Assembly: GCA_012520505.1 (NCBI GenBank)
Contig: JAAYOC010000017.1
Coordinates: 164,536-228,535, forward strand
DNA: 64,000 bases
Reading direction: 5' to 3'
From: Oscillospiraceae bacterium
GTDB lineage: Bacteria > Bacillota > Clostridia > Oscillospirales > Acutalibacteraceae
The stretch's first letter is position 1; the number at the start of each line of letters is the position of its first letter. The translations under genes and the position numbers were made by a program. The notes under the pieces were generated by a model that did not search any database, was not told where the DNA came from, and saw only the letters and a program-made list of their open reading frames with translations. Below, in pieces: positions 54,226 through 61,743 of the stretch.

Positions 54226-56781
54226 TTAGTTTGTTGGTGTTTCATCGTATATATCGCTTACTTTTGCATATCCATCCCAGCCTAATGCAAACATTTTAAT
54301 TTTTAAGAGATTCTTTGTATTTCTTCTAAGTGCGTTTCCAAAGCCTATCGGATCTCTGTTGTATGCGTCTGTCATTGACTTTTGTTGAACGCAGATTGTG
54401 ATGTCCCAAACCTGAGAGAGCATCATATCGTTTTGTGCATAAACAGCTATAACGGGGTCTGCATAGCCATATCCTGTAAGGTTATAGCAAATGTCTGAAA
54501 CAACAACACCTCTAAATCCCCATTCTTCCCTCAAAAGGTCTGTCAATAGTGCTTTGTTAGCGCCTGCCCAATTAGCACCGATACGATTCATAGCTGACAT
54601 TATTCCTAGAGCCCTTGCTTCTTTAACTGCTATTTCAAAAGGTTTAAAATAGAGTTCACGCATTGCCTGCTCATTGGACCAAGTGTAAAGACCGTTATCC
54701 ATACGGTGCATTTCTTGTTCGTTTAAAGCAAAGTGCTTTACCGTAACAACAACATTTTTGGACTGAGCACCACGTGTGATTGCTGCTACCATTTTACCGG
54801 AAACAAGTGGATCTTCTGAGAAATATTCAAAGTTTCTACCTGCACATGGATTTCTATGAATGTTACATGCCGGTGAATACCAGATATTAGTTCCGATATG
54901 GTTCGCTTCTTCACCGCACATTTCACCATATTTCTCTGCAAGCTCGTCATTCCATGTGCAAGCAAGTGCTGTAGCGCAAGGATAAGCAATTCCGGCTTTC
55001 TGATAGAACCATCCGCCAGCACCTTTCACTGAAGCTGGACCGTCATTATCAACTGTTGCTGGAATTCCAAGCCTCTTAATTTCTCCTGTTTGATATGCGC
55101 AATCTCCAAGAAGGTTTATCATTTCATTCAAGGTAAGCTGGTCAAGAAAATCATCCCAAAGAGTTTTGTCTCTTGCTACTTCCTCGAGCATGATAGTACC
55201 ACTTTCATGCTTTACACCTATATTAGGTATAGTTCCCTCTGTTGTAACTTCAGGTAAAGCATCACTGTTAAGAACACTTTCAGGTGCTATATAATCAATT
55301 TGAGCCTGAGCTACAAGCCAATCTTCATATATGTCAGTTCTTGAAAGATAGGTTAAATTTCCTTCAGCATCGCTGAAGCGATTTTTGATTTCAGTTCCGG
55401 TCTTTTCATCGGTTCTATATACTTTTCTTTCATTTACGTTGTATTCAAAAGTTTTTAAAATGTCTCTTACAGACTTGCCTACTTTAATTTCGTAAACACC
55501 TTTGTCAAGTACCCAAGCCTCTTCGGTCAAATAGTCGTAAGAAGCCATGTCGCGAATATCGTAAGTGATTGTAATAGTTTCTGTTTCTTGTGGTTCAAGT
55601 AGTTTTGTTTTTGCATATCCTACAAGCTCCATTTTACTCTTTTCAATTCCACCATCAATATATGGAGGAGTATAGTAGAGCTGAACAACATCTTTACCTG
55701 CACGGTCACCTGTGTTTGTTACATCTATGCTAACTGAAATTTTATTTTCGTTTGTTTCAAGCTTTATATTATCCCATTCAAAGAGGGTATATGAAAGACC
55801 ATATCCAAACGGATATTGAACCATTTCTTTATCTGCAAAGGTTTCAAAATATCTGTACCCTACATAAATACCTTCGCTGTAGTTTACGAAGTATCTTGAA
55901 TCAGCACAATTTGTACCGGTATATTTATACTCACCAAAGTTGTTGGAAGATGGATGGTCAGCAATGTTATACGCAATTGTGTCATTAAGCCTACCGGATG
56001 GGTTTATTTTACCGGTAAGCATTTTACCTATTGCCTCTGCTCCAACTTCACCGGGAGCCCAAACCATTGCTGCAGCTTTAATGCTTGGATAGTCTTCAAG
56101 CCAACCCATTTCCATTACGTTACCGGTATTAAATATAACAATAACATTTGGGAATGAGCTTGTTACTTTTTCAATCATTTTAACTTCAGCATCGTTTAAT
56201 TGTAAATCTTCTACTTTTAAATCGTTCATTTCGCTTCCGCCACGACCAATAACAATGATAGCAGTATCGGAAAACTTTTGAGCTCTTTTCATAACACGGC
56301 TAGTGATTGTTGAAATTGGTAATTCTTTCATTACCGAACCTCTAATCATAGGAGTAAGCATATCAATAAAGCCGTTACCGGTGTGTTTGCCTGCATTTAA
56401 ATCTGCCCAAGCTTTGTATCTTCTAAAGAGTTCCTTGTTGTATTCTATACCAGCATTATCAAGAGCCTCATAGAAATCAATAGGATCTTTTGTTACAACT
56501 GAACCAGAACCGCCGCCACCCAAGAAGAGAGCGCCTGAAACAGCTCCAAACACGTTAACTTTTTTGTTTTTTAAAGGTAAAACATCGTCATCGTTTTTTA
56601 AAAGCACAATTCCTTCTTCCTCAATTTGTGTAGCTACTCCTGTAGCTTTTTCCAGAATGTCAGGAGAAATATCCCCTACCCACGCAAGAGCAGGAATTGA
56701 CACAGATGTAAATATTGAAATAACTAAAATTAACGCTAATGCCCCTTTTGCAAAACGTTTTATAACAGGTTTTTTCTTCAT
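54226..56781 (-). CDS. Secreted/anchored GH3 beta-glycosidase with permuted domain order
   Basis: An 851-residue protein with a basic N-terminus and hydrophobic signal segment (about 8-33, ending IPALAW). Next comes the GH3 C-terminal-type domain (EEGIVLLKNDDDVLPLK at about 55-71, VIVIFNTGNVMEMGWL), then a fibronectin-III-like segment (about 355-450), and the catalytic barrel comes last. The barrel has KHFALNEQEMHRMDN and RGVVVSDI, whose Asp is the presumed nucleophile. The order is the reverse of most GH3 enzymes but is known from some rumen Firmicutes glucosidases. The usual SDW is SDI here. The substrate is unknown. The gene stands alone. Confidence 0.9.
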   Translation of the reverse strand: MKKKPVIKRFAKGALALILVISIFTSVSIPALAWVGDISPDILEKATGVATQIEEEGIVLLKNDDDVLPLKNKKVNVFGAVSGALFLGGGGSGSVVTKDPIDFYEALDNAGIEYNKELFRRYKAWADLNAGKHTGNGFIDMLTPMIRGSVMKELPISTITSRVMKRAQKFSDTAIIVIGRGGSEMNDLKVEDLQLNDAEVKMIEKVTSSFPNVIVIFNTGNVMEMGWLEDYPSIKAAAMVWAPGEVGAEAIGKMLTGKINPSGRLNDTIAYNIADHPSSNNFGEYKYTGTNCADSRYFVNYSEGIYVGYRYFETFADKEMVQYPFGYGLSYTLFEWDNIKLETNENKISVSIDVTNTGDRAGKDVVQLYYTPPYIDGGIEKSKMELVGYAKTKLLEPQETETITITYDIRDMASYDYLTEEAWVLDKGVYEIKVGKSVRDILKTFEYNVNERKVYRTDEKTGTEIKNRFSDAEGNLTYLSRTDIYEDWLVAQAQIDYIAPESVLNSDALPEVTTEGTIPNIGVKHESGTIMLEEVARDKTLWDDFLDQLTLNEMINLLGDCAYQTGEIKRLGIPATVDNDGPASVKGAGGWFYQKAGIAYPCATALACTWNDELAEKYGEMCGEEANHIGTNIWYSPACNIHRNPCAGRNFEYFSEDPLVSGKMVAAITRGAQSKNVVVTVKHFALNEQEMHRMDNGLYTWSNEQAMRELYFKPFEIAVKEARALGIMSAMNRIGANWAGANKALLTDLLREEWGFRGVVVSDICYNLTGYGYADPVIAVYAQNDMMLSQVWDITICVQQKSMTDAYNRDPIGFGNALRRNTKNLLKIKMFALGWDGYAKVSDIYDETPTN

Positions 56782-57151
56782 TTAATTTCCCTCCGTAAAT
56801 GTTGTAGTTTTTCAATACCTTTAAATTATTGAAACCTTAAATAGGTGATTATATTAATTATATGAAGTGAATATATGAGCTGAAATCCAATTAATTATAC
56901 TTACTTGTGAAATTAATGTCAAATGTCGCTTTAAATGGTAAAAATGCAGGATTGTTCTTTAATATTATGAGAAAAAATTTTCACCTTGTTCGTCGATAAT
57001 TTAGTATATATTTGTCGATAATTCAGCATATAGATTGTATCGTATAAACATTTATCGGAAGCTAATTTGTGTATTTTTAAGATATACTTTGTATGTTATA
57101 AAAGTGCGTAAAAAGGTGAATTATTTGTTTTTTTCATTACACTCTATTTAT
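56782..57151. other. Long AT-rich divergent gap with a 22-bp tandem repeat
   Basis: No gene was found in the 434 bases between the GH3 gene and hisS. Two 22-bp units, 56992-57013 and 57014-57035, agree at 18 of 22 positions (GTCGATAATT then AG-ATATA). They could be a binding site for a regulator of either gene. No T-box is visible upstream of hisS. The GH3 promoter must lie near the left side but could not be fixed. Confidence 0.5.
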
Positions 57152-57180
57152 TTGCAAAATGGTACTCTATATTATATAAT
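57152..57180 (+). promoter_or_regulatory. hisS-aspS promoter
   Basis: TTGCAA at 57152-57157 and TATAAT at 57175-57180, 17-base spacer, followed by a 35-base leader with the ribosome site AGAGGGAG. Confidence 0.7.
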
Positions 57181-57215
57181 TTAAAAGTTAAAGGGACAGA
57201 GGGAGTTGTGTATTT

Positions 57216-58556
57216 ATGGCTTTATTAACGAACGCAATAAAAGGAACAGAAGATACACTACCAAAGGATAGTTATAAGTTACGGTTTGTTGAACAGACAA
57301 TTGCAGAAATAGCAGGAAATTATGGTTTTAAAGAAATTAGAACACCTGTATTTGAGCATACGGAACTTTTCAACAGATCTGTTGGTGAGACTACAGATGT
57401 AGTACAAAAAGAAATGTATACTTTTGAAGATAAAGGTGGAAGGTCAATTACTCTCCGCCCGGAAGGTACTGCAGGTGTAGTACGCGCGTTCCTTGAACAT
57501 GGCCTTTTTAATGAACCTTTACCACAGAAAGTATTTTATCAAAGTTCTTGTTATAGATATGAAAAACCTCAAGCAGGTAGACTTCGTGAATTTCATCAGT
57601 TTGGTGTTGAATGCTTCGGATCGGAAAGTCCTGCAGCAGATGCAGAAATAATTTCTCTCGCAAACGAAATCTTTGGATTTCTTGGAATAGAAGGTTTAGA
57701 ACTTCAAATTAATTCAATTGGTTGTCCTGTTTGCAGAAAAGGCTTTCAAAAAGCTCTTGTTGAGTATTTTGAAAAATCAAAAAAAGATCTTTGTGAGACA
57801 TGTCATTCTAGACTTGATAAAAATCCGATGAGAATTTTTGATTGTAAGAGTTCGGTTTGCAACAAAATTTCAAAAACAGCTCCAACAATTCAAGAATTTT
57901 TATGTGATGAATGTCAAGAACATTTTGATTTACTGCGAGAGTATTTAGATGAAATGAATATTGAATATAAAGTAAATCCAAAAATTGTTCGTGGGCTTGA
58001 TTACTATACAAAAACTGTTTTTGAATTTATTGCCACTAATATAGGTGCACAAGGTACAGTTTGTGGTGGTGGTCGCTATGATGGTCTTTGTGAAGAACTT
58101 GGTGGCAACCATTGCCCGGCATTAGGTTTCGGTCTTGGTATGGAAAGATTAATGCTTGTTTTAGAGACTCAAAAAATTGAACTTCCGGTAGAAATGCCCT
58201 GTAATCTTTATATTGTTTCAGCAGGAAAGACAGCGAACCTTAGAGCAGCTAAGATTGCTACAAATCTTAGAGAAGAAGGGATTTTTGCTCTCTTTGATAT
58301 TTCTAATCGTAGTGTAAAAGCACAGATGAAATATGCTGATAAAATTGGAGCAGAGTTTGTAATTGTAATTGGAGATAATGAACTTGAATCCGGTAAAGTA
58401 GAACTTAAAAATATGGAAACAGGAAAAATTATTGAAATGGAACTTGAAACTTTTTCAGATGAATTTTCAAGTGTTGCAATTTTTGAATCAGCATCAAAGC
58501 TTGCTGAGAGTACCGATGGAATTGACTTAAAAGCATTTTTTGGAGGAAACTTATAA
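57216..58556 (+). CDS. hisS: Histidyl-tRNA synthetase
   Basis: A 446-residue class II synthetase. The start AIKGTEDTLP, motif 2 in SSCYRYEKPQAGRLREFHQFGVE, the HisA motif VRGLDYYTKTVFEF and motif 3 region ALGFGLGMERL are all present. The C-terminal anticodon-binding domain starts near residue 330. A CPVCRKGF and CETCHSRLD Cys cluster in the middle resembles the insertion of Gram-positive HisRS. It overlaps aspS by one base (TAATG). Confidence 0.97.
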   Translation: MALLTNAIKGTEDTLPKDSYKLRFVEQTIAEIAGNYGFKEIRTPVFEHTELFNRSVGETTDVVQKEMYTFEDKGGRSITLRPEGTAGVVRAFLEHGLFNEPLPQKVFYQSSCYRYEKPQAGRLREFHQFGVECFGSESPAADAEIISLANEIFGFLGIEGLELQINSIGCPVCRKGFQKALVEYFEKSKKDLCETCHSRLDKNPMRIFDCKSSVCNKISKTAPTIQEFLCDECQEHFDLLREYLDEMNIEYKVNPKIVRGLDYYTKTVFEFIATNIGAQGTVCGGGRYDGLCEELGGNHCPALGFGLGMERLMLVLETQKIELPVEMPCNLYIVSAGKTANLRAAKIATNLREEGIFALFDISNRSVKAQMKYADKIGAEFVIVIGDNELESGKVELKNMETGKIIEMELETFSDEFSSVAIFESASKLAESTDGIDLKAFFGGNL

Positions 58557-60328
58557 TGGACAAAATGAAAGGCCTTAAGAGAACTAATTATTGTGGTGAA
58601 CTTAATGCTGTAAACATTGAAAATGAAGTAGTGGTCTGTGGCTGGGTCGCAAAACAGAGAGACCTTGGTTCTCTTATTTTCATAGATCTTCGTGACCGTA
58701 CAGGTATAGTTCAACTTGCCTTTGATGATAAAACAGAAAAACAAATTTTTGAAAAAGCATTTAGTGTACGTGCAGAGTTTGTTTTAATGGCAAAAGGTAT
58801 AGTTCGTGAACGCTCTTCAAAAAATCTTGAAATTCCGACAGGTGAAATTGAAATTTATGTAAATGATCTTAGAGTTCTTGGCAAATCTGAAACTCCTCCT
58901 TTTGAAATTGTGGAGGATTGTCAAACGGCCGAACTTACAAGGCTTAAATACAGGTATCTTGATTTAAGACGTCCGGACCTTCAAAAAAACATTATGATGC
59001 GTCACAAAATTATAAAAATCACAAGAGATTATTTTGATGAAAATGGTTTTATTGAGATCGAGACTCCAATTTTAATTAAATCAACACCGGAAGGGGCGCG
59101 AGATTTTCTTGTACCCAGTCGCCTTCATAAAGGTTCTTTTTATGCACTTCCTCAATCGCCACAGCTTTATAAACAACTTTCAATGGTAGCGGGTTTTGAT
59201 AGATATATGCAGATTGCTCGTTGCTTTAGAGATGAAGATCTTCGTGCAGATAGGCAGCCTGAGTTTACACAAGTTGACCTTGAAATGTCATTCGTTGATA
59301 TGGATGACGTGTTAAATTTGGTTGAAGGGTATATGCAACGTGTATTTAAGGATGCGATTAATGTTGATATTTCGCTTCCGTTACCGCGTTTAACTTATGA
59401 GGAAGCAATGGAACGTTTTGGGACAGATAAACCGGATATGCGTTATGATATGGAACTTTATAATCTTTCAGATATAGTGAAGGATTGTGGCTTTAGTATA
59501 TTTGAAAGTGCAATTTCCGGTGGTGGTTCTGTTCGTGGAATTACAGCAAAAGATGCTGTGTCTAAGCTTTCAAGAAAAGAAATTGATAAACTTACAGAGA
59601 TGGTAAAGGGTATCGGAGCTAAGGGTCTTGCATGGGTAAGATTTACCGAAGAAGGTATTACTTCTTCTTTTGGTAAGTTTATATCAGAAGAAAAAATGAA
59701 TGAGTTAATTAAAAGAGCTGGTGCAAAAATTGGCGATGTAGTTCTTATCATTGGCGATACAAATAATAGTCATGTACTTACAATTCTCGGTGCACTTCGT
59801 CAAGAGGTTGCAAAGAAACTTGAAATAATTGATAAAAATAAATTTAACCTTCTTTGGATTGTTGAATTTCCGTTTTTTGAGTATGATGAAGAAACTAAAA
59901 CCTTCGTTGCAATGCACCATCCTTTCACTTCTCCTATGGATGAATGTCTTGATTACCTTGAAGAAGATAAGCAATCAATTCGTGCGAAGGCATATGACCT
60001 TGTGTTAAACGGAATTGAACTTTCCTCCGGTTCAATTCGAATTACAGATCCGGCTCTTCAAAGCAGAATATTCGACCTTCTTGGCCTTACAAAGGAAGAA
60101 GCAAATCATAAGTTTGGATATCTACTTGAAGCCTTTAAATATGGTCCACCACCACATGGTGGAATGGGTATTGGACTTGACAGACTTTGTATGCAGATGC
60201 TTGGTCTTGAATCGCTTCGAGATGTAGTGCCCTTCCCAAAGAATAAGGATGCAGTAGAACCTATGACATCTTGTCCATCGACTGTGGATGAGGAACAACT
60301 TGAAGAACTTGGATTAAAGCTAAAGTAA
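58556..60328 (+). CDS. aspS: Aspartyl-tRNA synthetase
   Basis: A 590-residue bacterial-type AspRS. The N-terminal OB fold includes CGWVAKQRDLGSLIFIDLRDRTG. Motif 2 is ARCFRDEDLRADRQPEFTQVDLEMSF, the GAD insertion lies at about 290-410, and motif 3 is GGMGIGLDRLCM. It charges tRNA-Asp; whether it is discriminating depends on gatCAB, not seen here. It is co-transcribed with hisS, as in Bacillus. Confidence 0.97.
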   Translation: MDKMKGLKRTNYCGELNAVNIENEVVVCGWVAKQRDLGSLIFIDLRDRTGIVQLAFDDKTEKQIFEKAFSVRAEFVLMAKGIVRERSSKNLEIPTGEIEIYVNDLRVLGKSETPPFEIVEDCQTAELTRLKYRYLDLRRPDLQKNIMMRHKIIKITRDYFDENGFIEIETPILIKSTPEGARDFLVPSRLHKGSFYALPQSPQLYKQLSMVAGFDRYMQIARCFRDEDLRADRQPEFTQVDLEMSFVDMDDVLNLVEGYMQRVFKDAINVDISLPLPRLTYEEAMERFGTDKPDMRYDMELYNLSDIVKDCGFSIFESAISGGGSVRGITAKDAVSKLSRKEIDKLTEMVKGIGAKGLAWVRFTEEGITSSFGKFISEEKMNELIKRAGAKIGDVVLIIGDTNNSHVLTILGALRQEVAKKLEIIDKNKFNLLWIVEFPFFEYDEETKTFVAMHHPFTSPMDECLDYLEEDKQSIRAKAYDLVLNGIELSSGSIRITDPALQSRIFDLLGLTKEEANHKFGYLLEAFKYGPPPHGGMGIGLDRLCMQMLGLESLRDVVPFPKNKDAVEPMTSCPSTVDEEQLEELGLKLK

Positions 60329-60380
60329 AATTTTAGATAAAAAAAGGAAAACGAAAAAGGGACAATAAAAAAAGATTTTG

Positions 60381-60435
60381 ACATAAAAATACCGACCTCC
60401 AATTGTTAGATTTAAGTCTAACTTTTGGGGGTCGG
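60381..60435 (+). repeat. Palindromic repeat copy C, downstream of aspS
   Basis: A 55-bp element, 53 of 55 identical to copy B at 15490-15544 including the ACATAAAAAT flank. CCGACCTCC and GGGGGTCGG outer arms enclose GTTAGATTTA and AGTCTAAC. It begins 53 bases after the aspS stop, in aspS orientation, in a tail-to-tail gap. It may terminate the hisS-aspS transcript. Confidence 0.8.
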
Positions 60436-60492
60436 TTTATAGTCGAAACCCTTTTTGTTGTTAAGTAATGAAATTTAGCAGTGCCCTACTAA

Positions 60493-61512
60493 TTATTCAC
60501 CCTTCATACCGAGAAGTTCAACACCTTTTTCAACAACATCAACTGAAACCTTGATTGAATCATAGATAGCACCTTCGATGTCGTCTTCTGTAACGCCAAG
60601 ATCTTTGTAGCAGTAATCTGTATCCATATAGAGGCAAATATCCATAATTGCCGGAAGTCCGTATACGTTGATACCAGACTCAACTCCTCTGCTCTTGTAG
60701 TCTTTGTCAGGACCTACCATGCCCATAGCCATCATCCATGGTGGAACACCAACAATTTTTCTAGGACCCATTCCGCGAGCTTTGTAAACAATCTGAAGGA
60801 AGTCTTCCCATTTCATATTGTAGCAAGAAATTGGCCATGCTCTGCCACCCTTAGTTTTTTCAGCAGCACCAACAATACATTCACCAACCTGGCGAACTGT
60901 AAGCATTGCTGTACCTCCCTTTGGATAGAGAGTGAATGGAAGACTGTCCATTCTCTTGAGCTGTTCGATAAGGATAACCCATACTGGACGACGTCCCGGC
61001 TGTGTTCCAAAAATGTATGGGAGTTGTAGTGATGCAACTGCGAAATTGTCATCAGCAAATGAAAGAGCGAAATTTTCCTGATCAACACGTGAACGGATGT
61101 AAGGATGCTTCTCATAAAGTTTCATATCCGGGCGAAGTTTCGCAAGATATGTGAAGTAAGAATTAAGAATTGTAGCATTCTTATAACCAAGCTCTTTTGC
61201 GATTGGAAGAAGTCTCTCAAGTGGAGCGATATTGTATTTGTAATAGTAGTCGTAAACTGGATATGGGAACTCAGCTCTTTCGTCTACACCTGCTGCAAAT
61301 ACAAATGTATCACAACCTTTCATGAGCTCTTTAAGTTCATCGTCAGTAGCCTTATTAACGTCCTGGAAAATAATTTCCATTTCTTTAGGAATTGGAGCTC
61401 CTTCCGGAAGTGGAGGAAGAGCAAGTGTTTTAACACTGTGGCCTCTTTCGATGAAAATTCTTGCAGCTTCACAGCCAAGGAGGCCGGTACCGCCAATCAT
61501 AAATACTTTCAT
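60493..61512 (-). CDS. NAD(P)-dependent epimerase/dehydratase-like (atypical extended SDR)
   Basis: A 339-residue Rossmann protein. The nucleotide-binding motif is GGTGLLG at 8-14. A segment SYFTYLAKLRP near 145 and YIRSRVDQE near 167 replace the canonical YxxxK: at the expected place Arg follows the Tyr, so catalysis may differ. The C-terminus contains PPWMMAMGMVGP. The substrate is unknown. Codons for Ile, Tyr and Phe end in C more often than in neighbouring genes, which suggests high expression or a different origin. The gene stands alone with GGAGACG upstream. Confidence 0.75.
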   Translation of the reverse strand: MKVFMIGGTGLLGCEAARIFIERGHSVKTLALPPLPEGAPIPKEMEIIFQDVNKATDDELKELMKGCDTFVFAAGVDERAEFPYPVYDYYYKYNIAPLERLLPIAKELGYKNATILNSYFTYLAKLRPDMKLYEKHPYIRSRVDQENFALSFADDNFAVASLQLPYIFGTQPGRRPVWVILIEQLKRMDSLPFTLYPKGGTAMLTVRQVGECIVGAAEKTKGGRAWPISCYNMKWEDFLQIVYKARGMGPRKIVGVPPWMMAMGMVGPDKDYKSRGVESGINVYGLPAIMDICLYMDTDYCYKDLGVTEDDIEGAIYDSIKVSVDVVEKGVELLGMKGE

Positions 61513-61648
61513 TAAAAAACGTCTCCTTTATGTTCTTTTTTTAATGTTAGCAACCATTTTAAATGTAATTGATATCAAAGTCAATATTATTCATTAAAAA
61601 AATACAAACCGTTTATATAGTATTATTAATTATATTTACTTTAATCTA

Positions 61649-61677
61649 TTGAAATGATTTTTTGTATGTGTTAGAAT
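61649..61677 (+). promoter_or_regulatory. Promoter of the EF-G paralogue
   Basis: TTGAAA at 61649-61654 and TAGAAT at 61672-61677, 17-base spacer, leaving a leader of about 60 bases. The divergent promoter of the epimerase gene must lie in the left half of this 231-base AT-rich gap (61513-61743). Confidence 0.6.
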
Positions 61678-61743
61678 TAACACAGTTTTTGTCGTTGAAA
61701 ACTTAAATTTATGCAATATTACCATATATAGGGAGGAATTTTT

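Noticed and set aside
54184..54267. Possible fourth 3'-end duplication, at the GH3 gene (AAAGATTAGTTT repeated 42 bases apart, both with in-frame TAA)
   Set aside because: Only 12 bases match exactly and the rest aligns poorly without gaps; in an AT-rich region this could be chance.
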